64,000 nt of DNA from Bacteroidales bacterium (GCA_017523725.1 JAFWVY010000038.1:17781-81780), one strand, 5' to 3'; counted from the stretch's first letter, positions 9,021 to 18,938 are shown. The notes: generated by a model from the sequence alone, not told the origin. Numbers and translations are program-made.

Positions 9021-10239
9021 ACAATTTTATATAAGCCTCGTAACGGTCCTGCTTGCGGAAATGCGCCAAAGCATAGGACCGGCAGGTGTCACGCCAGGCT
9101 TCCGGGCCGGTGGATGCAGTATGACGCGCCCTCTCCAGCATGCCCGCCACATCGCCCTGCGGCACCACGTAACCGGTACCGTCGGTCACTGCCTCGACAC
9201 TGCCGCCTGTCCGGTAGGTCACCACCGGCGTGCCCGAGGCCATGGCCTCCATGTTCACCGTCGGATAGTTGTCCTGCCAGGTCGGATTGACCAGGGCCGC
9301 AGCCGTCGCATATAACGCCGACAACTCCCCGACATCGGCGGTCCGGCTCACCGGGATTACCTGCGGCGGCAGTTTCGTGGCCGTCTGCCGGTCGACGCCC
9401 ACCATCACCAGCACCTCGTCCGGCCGGAGCATGCCCGCCATGCGGACCAAGTCGTCCAGCCCCTTCTCCGGACTCCAGATGCTGGCCACGGCCAACAGCA
9501 CAGAGCGGTCGCCGAGCCTGTATTTTTCGCGCACCTTCCGACAGGCTGCCGCATCGTGCGGACAGAATACCTCGGTGTCGATGCCGTTGGGAATCACCTC
9601 ATAACGATAGCCGCCCATGAAAGAACGGGCCATTTCACCCCGCAACCATTCCGACACGGGCACGATGGTCAGCCGGTCGGTCGGCATTGCCGTGAAGGCG
9701 GCACGTTTGTCCTCGAAATTACGCCGGGAGCGGTCGATGAACCAACTCGCCGGGAAGCGGCAGCGCTGGGGACAGGTGTGACAGTGCGACTGCCAACGGT
9801 CGCAGCCGACCGCCGAATAATAATAGCAATGCCCCGTATAGAGCCAGCAGTCGTGCACCGTCCAGACCACCGGCACACCGCAATGGACCAGATAGTCGAA
9901 CAGTATCTTGTAATTCAGGAAATAGCCGTGAAGATTGTGCAGGTGGATGACATCCGGTGCCATATGGTCTATCTGGCGCACCAGCCGGCGCGTGGCAGCC
10001 GCAGACCCCAGTCCGTGCGCATCACACAGCCGCGTCAACAGACCATGAAACGCCACATCGGCCTTCCCTCCTACCGGGATTTTCTGCGAACGGCAGGCGA
10101 TGTCGCCGTCGCGCCCGGCACTGTAAGCCACATAGCTCTCCCAACCGTGCGCCATGGCCACCTCGCCGATTTCCTGCACGATACGTCCAGTGGACGTATT
10201 GGTCCTCAGGACAGGATTGATCTGAAGCAGTCTTCCCAT
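8998..10239 (-). CDS. GT4-family glycosyltransferase (WcaC-like)
   Basis: A 413-residue retaining GT-B enzyme. The N-terminal half carries a long Cys/His/Trp-rich segment (HDCWLYTGHCYYY and CHTCPQRCRFP) typical of the WcaC-like subgroup of colanic-acid-type transferases. The donor domain has ASIWSPEKGLDDLVRMA and an acidic-x7-E motif in DNYPTVNMEAMASGTPVV, with Asp in place of the first Glu. A longer open frame runs up to 10836, but its extra 199 residues are low-complexity Arg/Gly/Ala sequence lying over the neighbouring gene. ATG at 10239 (MGRLLQINPV) is the real start and overlaps the preceding gene by 34 bases. Confidence 0.88.
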   Translation of the reverse strand: MGRLLQINPVLRTNTSTGRIVQEIGEVAMAHGWESYVAYSAGRDGDIACRSQKIPVGGKADVAFHGLLTRLCDAHGLGSAAATRRLVRQIDHMAPDVIHLHNLHGYFLNYKILFDYLVHCGVPVVWTVHDCWLYTGHCYYYSAVGCDRWQSHCHTCPQRCRFPASWFIDRSRRNFEDKRAAFTAMPTDRLTIVPVSEWLRGEMARSFMGGYRYEVIPNGIDTEVFCPHDAAACRKVREKYRLGDRSVLLAVASIWSPEKGLDDLVRMAGMLRPDEVLVMVGVDRQTATKLPPQVIPVSRTADVGELSALYATAAALVNPTWQDNYPTVNMEAMASGTPVVTYRTGGSVEAVTDGTGYVVPQGDVAGMLERARHTASTGPEAWRDTCRSYALAHFRKQDRYEAYIKLYESITAR

Positions 10240-11348
10240 TTTTTCATCACCGATTCTTCGGAATAGCCGGCAGCAGTTTCCAAAGCAGCTGACGCCTGCG
10301 CCTGCCGGAGCGGCAGATTGTTCATCAAGCACAGAAGGGCATCCTTCAGGCCGTCCAGGTCGCCGTCCGGCACGACAAATCCGTTGACACCATTGCGGAT
10401 AAGGTCGGCCGGTCCGCACTTGAAACCGAACGACACCACCGGCAGGCCGCAGGCCATGGCCTCGAGCATCACCATCGGCAGGCCTTCGTAATGCGAAGTC
10501 ATCACCAGCATGGCGCTGCGCACGTATTCGCGTCCGATATCGGTCACCGGCGCATGCAGCGCCACCGATCCGGATATCCCGGCTGTGTCTATCTGATGCT
10601 GCAACCGGTCGCGCCACGGCCCCTGGCCGAAAATGTCGAGCCGCCAGTCTCCTCCCGGCCAGGCCGGATCCCGCGTAACGGCCGCCCAGACCGCAATCAG
10701 CCGGTCGAAACTTTTCTGGTAGTCGAGCCGCCCGACCGCAATCACCCGGTGCACTGAAACATCGGCCGGTGTATCCGAAAGCGCCTCGGCGGCATTCGGA
10801 ATCACGCAGATATTGGGCATATCGCCCCAGTCGCACCGATCTTCACGGGTAAGCACCACAAAACGGTCGAAACGCTGCGCGAGCCGGCGGTCCTGCCAGG
10901 TCCGGAAGCGGTCGGCCAGTCCCAGGATACCGGTCCGGCCATACTGCAGCCGGAAATAGCGTCCGAAGTGCAGTTCCAGAATCTTCTTGCTGCCGTCGCG
11001 GAGGTCCGGCAAGAACGACGATTCAGAAGGAAACAGCGAAACGACGATGTCGGCCCGTTCGCGGCCAAGCAGTTCGGCCAGCCGGCGGTGGTGCAGCCGG
11101 CGCTTGCGGAAATAACTTGCAATCTTGGCGAGTGCCGGGCGGTCGTTGTCGTCGCTGTAGTTGATGTCCAGATCGACCATGCGGACAGTTTCTGGGAACA
11201 CATAGAACGGCGGACGTCCATGGGCATCGGTCGTCACAATCAGCAGTTCGTATCCTCCACATGCCGACAGCCAGCGCACCTTGTGCAGCAGCACGCGTTC
11301 CATGCCGCCGGGGTTGCAGAGCGAATGGATGAGATAGACGATTTTCAT
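10206..11348 (-). CDS. GT4-family glycosyltransferase
   Basis: A 380-residue GT-B enzyme beginning MKIVYLIHSLCNPGGMERVL, with the Gly-Gly acceptor loop. The donor domain shows VIAVGRLDYQKSFDRLIAVW, IFGQGPWRDRLQ and the E-x7-E motif in EGLPMVMLEAMACGLPVV. This resembles GalNAc/GlcNAc-adding GT4 enzymes of O-antigen clusters; the exact donor is not determinable. ATG at 11348 is used rather than the TTG one codon upstream. It shares one base with the stop of the SGNH gene (TGATG). Confidence 0.9.
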   Translation of the reverse strand: MKIVYLIHSLCNPGGMERVLLHKVRWLSACGGYELLIVTTDAHGRPPFYVFPETVRMVDLDINYSDDNDRPALAKIASYFRKRRLHHRRLAELLGRERADIVVSLFPSESSFLPDLRDGSKKILELHFGRYFRLQYGRTGILGLADRFRTWQDRRLAQRFDRFVVLTREDRCDWGDMPNICVIPNAAEALSDTPADVSVHRVIAVGRLDYQKSFDRLIAVWAAVTRDPAWPGGDWRLDIFGQGPWRDRLQHQIDTAGISGSVALHAPVTDIGREYVRSAMLVMTSHYEGLPMVMLEAMACGLPVVSFGFKCGPADLIRNGVNGFVVPDGDLDGLKDALLCLMNNLPLRQAQASAALETAAGYSEESVMKKWEDCFRSILS

Positions 11349-12316
11349 CAATCAGAAGAGAGGAGGGCGCGGAGCTGCGCGGCCACAAAAGGGGTCAGCA
11401 GGGCGCCACCGATGCGGTTGGGATGCAGCGGGTCATAGAATCCCTCATCGGGCAGTGCCTCGAGGGCATCGATCCACCGGCAGTTGCCAAGCGTGGCCGT
11501 CACCGCCCGGCGGTACAACGCGTAGGCCTCCCGCGGCCAACCCAACGCCGGGCAGTTCGGCATCAGCACGAAAACCAGCTTCACACCGCGCTGCGCCAGA
11601 TATCGGTCGAGCGTCGCGCAGTAGTTCCGGAGCGAGGCAGGCAATTCGAAAACCGTACTCTCTGTCGGCAGGAACTCCCGCTGCAACTGCAGATCGCGGT
11701 CATAGGTCTTGGAATGGTCCGATGGATAGATATATGGATATTTCATATCGTACAAGCCATCGCTTGGCGCATCGTCGTCCAGATGCTTGATCAGCCATTT
11801 GGAAAGTCCCGTCTTAAATGCGCTCCGAGCCCGGAAGTTACGGCGCAGCCGACTTTCGGTCAGCCGTTTCAGATTGGAGGGTCCCAGCAACGCCCGCGGC
11901 AATGAATCCGGCCGGTAACCGTTCATCGGGAAAGCCACGGAAGCTGCCTCGCTGAGCCATACGGCATCGCGCGTAAATTCCTTTTCGTCGATGCATTGCA
12001 GCACCACCTTGACGGATGCCGGTAACCGGTCGTAATACAGCATACTCTCAGCCAGGCTCTGCGACACCGAACAGCAGTTCAGTGCCGACAGACCGAGCGA
12101 ATCCTCCAGCGTATGGGCATCGAATCCGCTCATGCCGCGGCTGTTGCCCAGCACGACCAGTTCCGGCCGTTCGCGCTGCAAAGCCCCGAGTATCAGGCGT
12201 GTCCGCACATAATCGTTGGGCAGTCCATGGTAGGCTAGCGGGGTCAGCAAGTTGAGCAACAGCACCAGCAGCGCAGCCGCCCCGATTACCGCTATTACCT
12301 TCCCGAATTTACGCAT
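11348..12316 (-). CDS. Membrane-anchored SGNH/GDSL-like protein, partner of MBOAT
   Basis: A 322-residue protein with one N-terminal membrane segment (VIAVIGAAALLVLLLNLLTPLA) and an extracytoplasmic SGNH-fold domain. LVVLGNSRGMSGFD supplies the Ser block and DPLHPNRIGGALLTPF supplies the Asp-x-x-His block. This resembles the DltD/AlgJ/AlgX group, which completes transfer of an acyl group handed across the membrane by an MBOAT protein. Here it lies 3 bases behind an MBOAT gene. Probable role: O-acetylation or other O-acylation of the glycan in the periplasm. Confidence 0.8.
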   Translation of the reverse strand: MRKFGKVIAVIGAAALLVLLLNLLTPLAYHGLPNDYVRTRLILGALQRERPELVVLGNSRGMSGFDAHTLEDSLGLSALNCCSVSQSLAESMLYYDRLPASVKVVLQCIDEKEFTRDAVWLSEAASVAFPMNGYRPDSLPRALLGPSNLKRLTESRLRRNFRARSAFKTGLSKWLIKHLDDDAPSDGLYDMKYPYIYPSDHSKTYDRDLQLQREFLPTESTVFELPASLRNYCATLDRYLAQRGVKLVFVLMPNCPALGWPREAYALYRRAVTATLGNCRWIDALEALPDEGFYDPLHPNRIGGALLTPFVAAQLRALLSSD

Positions 12317-12319
12317 GAC

Positions 12320-13777
12320 TTAGAACTGAAAATAGATAAAGGCCGCATCGTCCACGCCGAACCAGTAGATGAGGGCCAGGAGAAAAGCGCAGAATAATCC
12401 TTGCACCCATCCCGGCACGGCAGACGGGAAATCCAGCCCGTGCGCCCGTTCGCGGTGCAGCCACTCCGTGACCATCATAATCAGGATGAAAGCGAGTGCA
12501 AAAATGGCATTGACATTGGCAATACCCAGAAAACGGGGCACCGTCAAAATGGAAGGCACGGCCATGCAGCTGAAATAATGCAAGGCATCGTGCAGCGTGG
12601 CATTCCGGAAAAAGACCCAGCCGATCTGCAACAGCAGCGTCATGCCAAGCATTTGCCCCACCTCCCGCCAGGAGGGCAACAGCCGTCCGGCCGCCACGAC
12701 CTCGGCATATTTGCCGCCGTGACCCGTAAAACGGCTTGCCAGTGTGAACACGGCATGAAGGCCGCCCCAGATGACATACGTCCAGGCCGCACCGTGCCAA
12801 AGGCCGCTGAGCAGGAAGAGCGCCAGCATGTTGCGGACAGTCTTCGCATTACCCAGCCGGCTGCCGCCGAGCGGGAAATAGACATAGTCGCGGAACCAGT
12901 TCGAAAGAGAGATGTGCCAGCGGCGCCAGTACTCGGCGATGTTCCGGCTGAAATACGGCACGTCGAAGTTCCGCATCAGGCGGATGCCGAAGAGGCGGGC
13001 CGTCCCGATGGCGATGTCGGAGTAGCCCGAGAAATCGCCGTATATCTGGAAATGGAACAGCAGCACCGCCAGCAGCACCGTGCTGCCCGAATAGAGGCCC
13101 GGGTCACTGAATACATGCACCACAGGCACCGCACAGGTGTCGGCCACGACCATTTTCTTGAAAAAACCCCACAGCATCTGCCGGAGACCCTCCAGGGCGT
13201 CGTCCGACGTGAGCGTCCGCTGCCGGCCGAACTGCGGAATCAGGTTCGAGGCCCGTTCGATAGGACCGGCCACGAGCTGCGGAAAAAAACTCACATAGGC
13301 AAAGAACGCCACCACATCACGTACGGCCGGCATCTTGCCTTTGAACACATCGATGGAATAACCAATAGCCTGGAACGTATAGAAACTGATGCCCACCGGC
13401 AGCACAATGCTGAGCGGCCGCAAGTCCAGCGGATGACCCAGAAAGGTAAAGGCATCCGACAGACTCTGCGCGAAGAAGTTGTAGTACTTGAAGACGAAGA
13501 GCACCCCAAGGTTCAGCACGACATTCGCCGCCGAAATCCAGTGCGCCTGCCGCGTCCGGCCGGCCGACAGATTCCGGTCGATCCAGAGTCCCGCTCCGAA
13601 ACTGCAGGCCGAGGTGAATGCAATCAGGAACAGGAACCGCCAGTCCCACCAGCCGTAAAAGAAGTAGCTGGCCACGACGACAAACAAGTTCTGCCATCTC
13701 AGATGCCGGCGCAGCAGCCAATAGACGGCGAACACGACCGGCAGAAAAAAGAGAAACTCTATCGAACTGAAAATCAT
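12320..13777 (-). CDS. MBOAT-family O-acyltransferase (AlgI-like)
   Basis: A 485-residue polytopic inner-membrane protein of the membrane-bound O-acyltransferase family. It begins MIFSSIEFLFFLPVVFAVYW and contains the AlgI/DltB-like block ISFYTFQAIGYSIDVFKGKM. The catalytic-His region is FLLSGLWHGAAWTYVIWGGL, and YFSRNIAEYWRRWHISLSNW is another conserved family stretch. It passes acyl groups from a cytoplasmic donor across the membrane to an SGNH partner, the gene immediately downstream. The gene before it ends 2 bases upstream, so the three membrane genes from 15033 to 11348 look like one translational unit. Confidence 0.92.
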   Translation of the reverse strand: MIFSSIEFLFFLPVVFAVYWLLRRHLRWQNLFVVVASYFFYGWWDWRFLFLIAFTSACSFGAGLWIDRNLSAGRTRQAHWISAANVVLNLGVLFVFKYYNFFAQSLSDAFTFLGHPLDLRPLSIVLPVGISFYTFQAIGYSIDVFKGKMPAVRDVVAFFAYVSFFPQLVAGPIERASNLIPQFGRQRTLTSDDALEGLRQMLWGFFKKMVVADTCAVPVVHVFSDPGLYSGSTVLLAVLLFHFQIYGDFSGYSDIAIGTARLFGIRLMRNFDVPYFSRNIAEYWRRWHISLSNWFRDYVYFPLGGSRLGNAKTVRNMLALFLLSGLWHGAAWTYVIWGGLHAVFTLASRFTGHGGKYAEVVAAGRLLPSWREVGQMLGMTLLLQIGWVFFRNATLHDALHYFSCMAVPSILTVPRFLGIANVNAIFALAFILIMMVTEWLHRERAHGLDFPSAVPGWVQGLFCAFLLALIYWFGVDDAAFIYFQF

Positions 13778-13779
13778 AG

Positions 13780-15033
13780 CTACACCACGGCCTCTCCTTC
13801 CTTCTGGATGCCCGCATTCAGAAGAAACATAAAGACCACGAACGTATCGGTGGCCACCTTGAGCCAGACAATCATGTTGACCAGGAAAAGCAGGAAAAAC
13901 AGTGTTTTATCTTCAGGGAAGAAACGCCGGCCACGGCGCATCATATAGACATACAGCAATATGAACGATGTCAGGCCAATAAGACCGAAGTAGAAAATGA
14001 AACGTATATAGCCGACATCCGTCCACATATAGGTATGACCATTATCAAAAAAGAGGCCGTCACCAATAATCCAAGTCTTTGTGTTCTCCGGAAACACATA
14101 CATGGTCTGCAACGTATTGGTGGAACCGGTCTCGAACGATCCTGACTCGAAATAATTGAAGAAACCTTCGAACCCGAATTCCAGATGCTCCCGGAACGAA
14201 GTGTCGGTGGAATATAGAACTACACTGACCACCACGGCAATGGCAAGTATGAACATGAACACCACCATGCCCTTGACCATCGAATAAGCCAGGCCATGCC
14301 GGCCGCTGCGCCGCATCGTTTCTATAGCATAATAAGCCAGTCCAAGTCCGGTGCCCACGATGGTGGTTCTGGCAATCATGCACCCGACTACTGTAATAAT
14401 CAGAAATCCAAGCCAATACCAAAGTGTCAGACGGTTTGTATGCGCAGCCTCATCTTTCAGCAGGAGATGCATCAGGATGACCAGCACACACGAGAAACGG
14501 ATGCCGGCAATGTCCAGCTCCGCCCCGATGCCATAGAGGCGATGTGCCATCATCAGACGACTGGCCGATTCTATATAAAAGATGCGGTTGACTGCTGCAG
14601 CGAAAGACGGGATACGGTCGATCATTACAGCCAGGATGCACTGCATCACACAGACCGCCACCAAATAGCGGCCGATCAGCGTCAGCGACGCCTCGCCGTG
14701 CGTATGCCGCATATAGCGTATCACAGTATAGGCCGCAAAAAACCAGACCCATGCTGATGCGACGTACGTCACCAACGTATTGTCGTTCGTGCCGTTATAA
14801 ACCGTCGAGATATAGGCTATGAACGACAGCAGACCTGCATAGAGGCTGATGTCAAACAAGGTCCGGCTGATGATGGCCCTCCGTCGGACCAGCATGTCCA
14901 TAAAGGCCGTCAACAAGCCGACTCCCGCCAGAATGGTTTTGAAGTTAACCGTCGGCAAAGCATTCAACGCCACCGGAAACAGACAGAAGTCTGTCAGCAG
15001 CAACGTGAGAATAATCTGGAATGTCTTTTTCAT
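13780..15033 (-). CDS. Polytopic O-antigen polymerase or ligase (Wzy/WaaL-like)
   Basis: A 417-residue protein with about ten to twelve membrane segments and one larger extracytoplasmic loop late in the chain (TSFREHLEFGFEGFFNYFESGSF to GDGLFFDNGHTYMW). That is the topology of Wzy polymerases and WaaL ligases. These families share little sequence and cannot be told apart by eye. Because the locus exports by an ABC transporter and has no Wzx, a ligase is as likely as a polymerase. ATG at 15033 is chosen over the TTG at 15054. Confidence 0.7.
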   Translation of the reverse strand: MKKTFQIILTLLLTDFCLFPVALNALPTVNFKTILAGVGLLTAFMDMLVRRRAIISRTLFDISLYAGLLSFIAYISTVYNGTNDNTLVTYVASAWVWFFAAYTVIRYMRHTHGEASLTLIGRYLVAVCVMQCILAVMIDRIPSFAAAVNRIFYIESASRLMMAHRLYGIGAELDIAGIRFSCVLVILMHLLLKDEAAHTNRLTLWYWLGFLIITVVGCMIARTTIVGTGLGLAYYAIETMRRSGRHGLAYSMVKGMVVFMFILAIAVVVSVVLYSTDTSFREHLEFGFEGFFNYFESGSFETGSTNTLQTMYVFPENTKTWIIGDGLFFDNGHTYMWTDVGYIRFIFYFGLIGLTSFILLYVYMMRRGRRFFPEDKTLFFLLFLVNMIVWLKVATDTFVVFMFLLNAGIQKEGEAVV

Positions 15034-15084
15034 CCCTCTGGATTTGAACCGCAACGACCGGACCTGCGTCAGGCGGCCGCAAAA

Positions 15085-16074
15085 TTATCTGAAAAGAACG
15101 CCATAAACAAATTTAATCACAGCGTAGTAATACAGCCGTAACAGATTATACCGCCGTTTCACCGCCCAGCGCTGCAGCATCTGCGTACGGCGGGAGATGT
15201 CGGGATTCTCGCCGATGTGCATATTCGCCTCGGGAAACCAGGCCCGCCAGGCCTCGTAGTCGGCGCGGTGCGGCGAAATCAGCAGCGGCAGTTTGACCGT
15301 GAGTTGCAGCTGGTACACGAGCGGGTACAGATGCTCCGGACCATGCCTGCGTAGGTATGCGTCGGCCGCTTCGACATTGGCCGTCACCTCTTCACGGCAG
15401 GCCATGAAATGTTTGGTCAGCGCCGAGGTGTTGGTCTGCACATAGCGGTACAGCGGCCGGTGCACCACCGCCACCCTCCCGGCGTGCAACGCCATGCAGA
15501 GCAGTGCCATCAGGTCCTCCCCCATGTTCCGGCCTTCGATAAAACGGATGTCGTGCTGCGTGTACAGGGTCCGCCGGACCAGGAACAGCCACAGGTTCCA
15601 ACGCAGCACGCCGCGGGCCACCTTGACGAACAGTTCCTCCCCGGTCGCCACGTCGGGCTGGTGCATCCGTCGCGCGTTGCGGCCGAACACCATGTCCCAC
15701 TCGCATACCACAATGTCGGCCTCGCGGTCGAGGGCCGTGCGGTACAATGTCTCCAAGGCATCCGGTACGATGGTGTCGTCGGCATCGACCGAATACACAA
15801 AGTCGCCCTCCGCCAGCTCCATGGCCGTATTGCGGGCCGCCGCCACGCCCCTGTTGTGGTCGTGCCGCGCCGTCTTCACCGTGATGTCGGGCCGGTCGGG
15901 CTGCAATTCGGCCAAAAGAGCCTGCAGCCGGTCCGGCGTACCGTCGGTGCTGCAGTCGTCCACGAACACCACCTCGAAACCCGACAGCGTCTGTGCAAAC
16001 AGACTCCGCACGCAGCCCGCGAGCAGCAGAGCCACGTTATACATCGGCGTGATGACACTTACGCTTGAAGCCAT
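15085..16074 (-). CDS. GT2-family glycosyltransferase
   Basis: Inverting GT-A glycosyltransferase of 329 residues. It opens SVSVITPMYNVALLLAGCVR, with the nucleotide-binding block VDDCSTDGTPDRLQ near residue 36 and the metal-binding DxD in YSVDADDTIVPDALE near 95. The basic, Tyr-rich C-terminus (RRYNLLRLYYYAVIKFVYG) probably lies on the membrane. Its start overlaps the stop of the GT14 gene by 16 bases. Donor unknown. Confidence 0.9.
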   Translation of the reverse strand: MASSVSVITPMYNVALLLAGCVRSLFAQTLSGFEVVFVDDCSTDGTPDRLQALLAELQPDRPDITVKTARHDHNRGVAAARNTAMELAEGDFVYSVDADDTIVPDALETLYRTALDREADIVVCEWDMVFGRNARRMHQPDVATGEELFVKVARGVLRWNLWLFLVRRTLYTQHDIRFIEGRNMGEDLMALLCMALHAGRVAVVHRPLYRYVQTNTSALTKHFMACREEVTANVEAADAYLRRHGPEHLYPLVYQLQLTVKLPLLISPHRADYEAWRAWFPEANMHIGENPDISRRTQMLQRWAVKRRYNLLRLYYYAVIKFVYGVLFR

Positions 16075-16925
16075 TGCAACACGGTTTCGATGATTTCAGG
16101 GCTGTCGGACGAAAACTTGCGGGCGAACAGGGCGTCCGAATCACGCAGGCGTCCGGCATCCGCCTGGGTGAGCGTATGCACGTGGTGGCCGCTCCAGTCG
16201 ATGTAACGGAAGTGTCCTGTGCCCCAGCTGTCATCTGAAATGATGCGGCACGCCCGCGGCGAACGGCTGCAGATGGTCTGCACGAACACCTCATCGGGGC
16301 AGAACGTATGGTGGAAGACCTGCCGCACCCAGTCGTGCGCCTCCATGACCTCGCGGAGCGTCGGCTCCGTCAGACTCAGCCACTGTGAGCCCTTCCGGAA
16401 TTCTATGTCGCGGTTGCGGCGCCAGCCGGTGAGCATCTGCAGACGCAAGAAAACGGCCCGCACCGCACGCACCGCCAGATTCGTCAGTCCCCCTGCTCTG
16501 AAACGGTCTGGAAAAAGGTGGTACCGACGGAAGTGCCGGTCGAGTTCCTTCGCAGGGCAAGGATAGACATCAACGAAGTCGGTACCGGCGTGGTCGGCAA
16601 AGAACTGTTTGATCTGGTGCACCGGCTTGATGGGCAGGTCCGAACCAGACAGCAGGTGATAATACGCATAGCCGCCGTGCTGCAACGCACGCCCGAAAAG
16701 CGCATACTCCGCTTCAACGACCGACAGGTCGCCCCAGCGGACATCCACTTCCTGAAAAACCTCCAATGCGGCATGACCGGCATGGAGTTCCGGCCACTGT
16801 TTCACCTTGCGGTCGATGTGGACATAGATGTCGTGGTCGGCATCGTCCAGCGCCGACACGAGCGTCTGGAGCAACGCAAAATCAGCGTGCGCCATAATCA
16901 GATAGGCATGTCGGAGGGCGGGCAT
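16059..16925 (-). CDS. GT14-family (core-2/I-branching type) glycosyltransferase
   Basis: A 288-residue relative of beta-1,6-N-acetylglucosaminyltransferases (GT14). It opens RHAYLIMAHADFALLQTLVS, then DIYVHIDRK, YALFGRALQHGGYAYYHLLSG and DLPIKPVHQIKQFF. KGSQWLSLTEPTLREVM and PDEVFVQTICSR follow, all hallmark GT14 blocks. It probably adds a branching HexNAc or xylose residue, without a DxD metal site. This is the first of three GT14 enzymes in the locus (also at 25037 and 49433). Confidence 0.87.
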   Translation of the reverse strand: MPALRHAYLIMAHADFALLQTLVSALDDADHDIYVHIDRKVKQWPELHAGHAALEVFQEVDVRWGDLSVVEAEYALFGRALQHGGYAYYHLLSGSDLPIKPVHQIKQFFADHAGTDFVDVYPCPAKELDRHFRRYHLFPDRFRAGGLTNLAVRAVRAVFLRLQMLTGWRRNRDIEFRKGSQWLSLTEPTLREVMEAHDWVRQVFHHTFCPDEVFVQTICSRSPRACRIISDDSWGTGHFRYIDWSGHHVHTLTQADAGRLRDSDALFARKFSSDSPEIIETVLQWLQA

Positions 16926-17900
16926 TTATTTCTCAGTCTTGCCGGCCTGACGGCGCACCCATGAGGCATACACCCGGACCGGCCAGGTGACATGGTGGTT
17001 CAGCAACCACATCGCAATTCTCATTTTCCAGTGCAGAAAGGGATTCGACCTCAGATAGCGGTTGCCTTCCGGCCAGATAGTATCATAAAGCGGATACTTC
17101 TCCGGCTGCAGCACCAGGTCGGATTTCAGCAATTGTACGCGCCAGTTCATCTCAGGGTTGAAACGGTCGTCCAGATGCCGTCCGGCCAGGAAATCCCGGA
17201 TCAGATTCCATCCCTTCAGAATGTCGTTCACATATTTGTCGGTACGGTAGTCGAGCACCGTCAGCGACGCCATATTCTGCATGTTGTAGAAATACAGCGG
17301 CCGGTCCACCTTGACAATGCGGCGGGCAAAACAAATATATCGGGCCATGAACTCGGCATCCTCCATAGAGGATATATCCGTGAAGGACAAATTATTATAA
17401 AACACAACCGATGTCCGGAGCAGCTTATTCCAGACATTGCCGCCATAGCCGTCCCGGAACATGGCCGACAGCGTGTCGAGCGGATCGTCCGCCACCTGAA
17501 ATGTGCGATAGGGATGCATCCCGTCGGCACGCACCATCGTGAAATCCGAAACCACCATGTCCGTCTGTCCGTCCATCGAAGCGATAAGCGTTGCATACAT
17601 GTCCGGTGCCAGATAATCGTCGGTGTCGATGAACGACACAAACGTGCTGCCAGTATCGCGGATGGCCGCCAGTCCCGTATTACGCGCCCCGGACTGACCC
17701 TGATTCTCCTGGTGAATCACCCGGATCCGTTCATCCTGCCGCGCATAAGCCTCGCAAATGTCCGGCGAATCGTCCGTCGATCCGTCGTCCACAAGCACCA
17801 GCTCGTAATCGGTGAAAGACTGAGCCAGCACACTGTCCAGGCAACGGCGCAGATACGGTCCGACATTATACACCGGTGCGATAATCGAGAGAAGCGCCAT
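16926..17900 (-). CDS. GT2-family glycosyltransferase
   Basis: A 324-residue GT-A enzyme: LLSIIAPVYNVGPYLRRCLD at the start, VDDGSTDDSPDICEAYA near residue 37, the NQGQSGARNTGL block, and the DxD in FIDTDDYLAPDMY. It abuts the GT14 gene directly (stop at 16926, next start at 16925). A late Trp-rich stretch (KMRIAMWLLNHHVTWPVRVY) suggests membrane association. The donor cannot be inferred. Confidence 0.9.
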   Translation of the reverse strand: MALLSIIAPVYNVGPYLRRCLDSVLAQSFTDYELVLVDDGSTDDSPDICEAYARQDERIRVIHQENQGQSGARNTGLAAIRDTGSTFVSFIDTDDYLAPDMYATLIASMDGQTDMVVSDFTMVRADGMHPYRTFQVADDPLDTLSAMFRDGYGGNVWNKLLRTSVVFYNNLSFTDISSMEDAEFMARYICFARRIVKVDRPLYFYNMQNMASLTVLDYRTDKYVNDILKGWNLIRDFLAGRHLDDRFNPEMNWRVQLLKSDLVLQPEKYPLYDTIWPEGNRYLRSNPFLHWKMRIAMWLLNHHVTWPVRVYASWVRRQAGKTEK

Positions 17901-17906
17901 AATGAC

Positions 17907-18938
17907 TTATTTCCAGATAACACCCCGCAGCGGGCGGCCGAGCAACCGATACACCACAAGGAAAAAGATTTGTTTGTAACAGGCGCCCCAACGCACCGGC
18001 AATGCATAGTGCAGATCGCGCAGCAGGCCGCCGAAACCGATGACACCCAGCCGGAATGCCCGGAAGGGTTTGAGATAGCACTGCCGGCGGAACTGCGGAT
18101 AGAGTTCTTTGAAAAGTTCTGTATCGCCGCGCCAGAGCAGTGAGTACATCACACCGCAACGCTTACCCTCGAACACGGCATATTCACTGCGTCCTTCCGT
18201 CCGGCCTTCGTCCACGATGAAACGGCGTATCTCGTCGAACACCCGCACGTATAATTCGGCATCTTTCCGGACGGACATGCCGGTCATGATGGAGGCGCCA
18301 CGTACCGTGTAGCGGTAGGTCGTTTCGCCGACCACATACATGCTGCGGGCCTTGCAGGCCAGCTGGAACGACCAGATCGCATCCTCGTGGTTCAGGCCCT
18401 CAAAGAAAAAGAGGTTGTTCTCTTTCAGGAAACGGAGGTTGCACAACTTGTTCCAGGCCATCACATACCATGCGCCGGCCGCATACATCGGCAGCACATC
18501 CGTGGAAGGACCGGCCGGCATCCGGAGCATCGAGGCCCCTTCCACCGTCTCATAATCGCCGATGACAAAGTCGAAGTCCTGCCCACGGAGCGGTGCCGTC
18601 AAACGGTCCAGGGCTTCAGGCGGCAGGCTGTCGTCGCTGTCCAGGAAATACACGTAATCTCCCCGGGCTTCGGCCATGCCCGTGTTCCGGGCAGCCGAAA
18701 GACCGCGGTTGTGCGTATGGTGCAGCAGCCGGACCGTCAGTTCCGGATGGGCATCGATGAACGCCTGCGCCTTTTCCACGCTGCGGTCGGTACCGCAGTC
18801 GTCCACCACAATCACCTCAAAGCGCCGATACGTCTGGGCCGCGACAGACGCCAGGCACGTATCGATGTAATCCTCCACCTGGAAGACCGGAATCACAATG
18901 GACACCCATGGTCCTTCCGATGGGTATCTGGAGGTCAT
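17907..18938 (-). CDS. GT2-family glycosyltransferase
   Basis: A 343-residue GT-A enzyme with WVSIVIPVFQVEDYIDTCLA, VDDCGTDRSVEKAQ and the DxD block FLDSDDSLPPEALDRL. The following region (WYVMAWNKLCNLRFLKENNL, GLNHEDAIWSFQLACKARSM) is common in O-antigen GT2 enzymes. ATG at 18938 is preferred to the TTG at 18947: it overlaps the stop of the preceding gene as ATGA, the usual coupling arrangement. Confidence 0.9.
   Translation of the reverse strand: MTSRYPSEGPWVSIVIPVFQVEDYIDTCLASVAAQTYRRFEVIVVDDCGTDRSVEKAQAFIDAHPELTVRLLHHTHNRGLSAARNTGMAEARGDYVYFLDSDDSLPPEALDRLTAPLRGQDFDFVIGDYETVEGASMLRMPAGPSTDVLPMYAAGAWYVMAWNKLCNLRFLKENNLFFFEGLNHEDAIWSFQLACKARSMYVVGETTYRYTVRGASIMTGMSVRKDAELYVRVFDEIRRFIVDEGRTEGRSEYAVFEGKRCGVMYSLLWRGDTELFKELYPQFRRQCYLKPFRAFRLGVIGFGGLLRDLHYALPVRWGACYKQIFFLVVYRLLGRPLRGVIWK

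Noticed and set aside
10240..10836. N-terminal extension of the GT4 gene at 8998
   Set aside because: The extra 199 residues are Arg/Gly/Ala-rich and lie over another gene; the family begins at ATG 10239.
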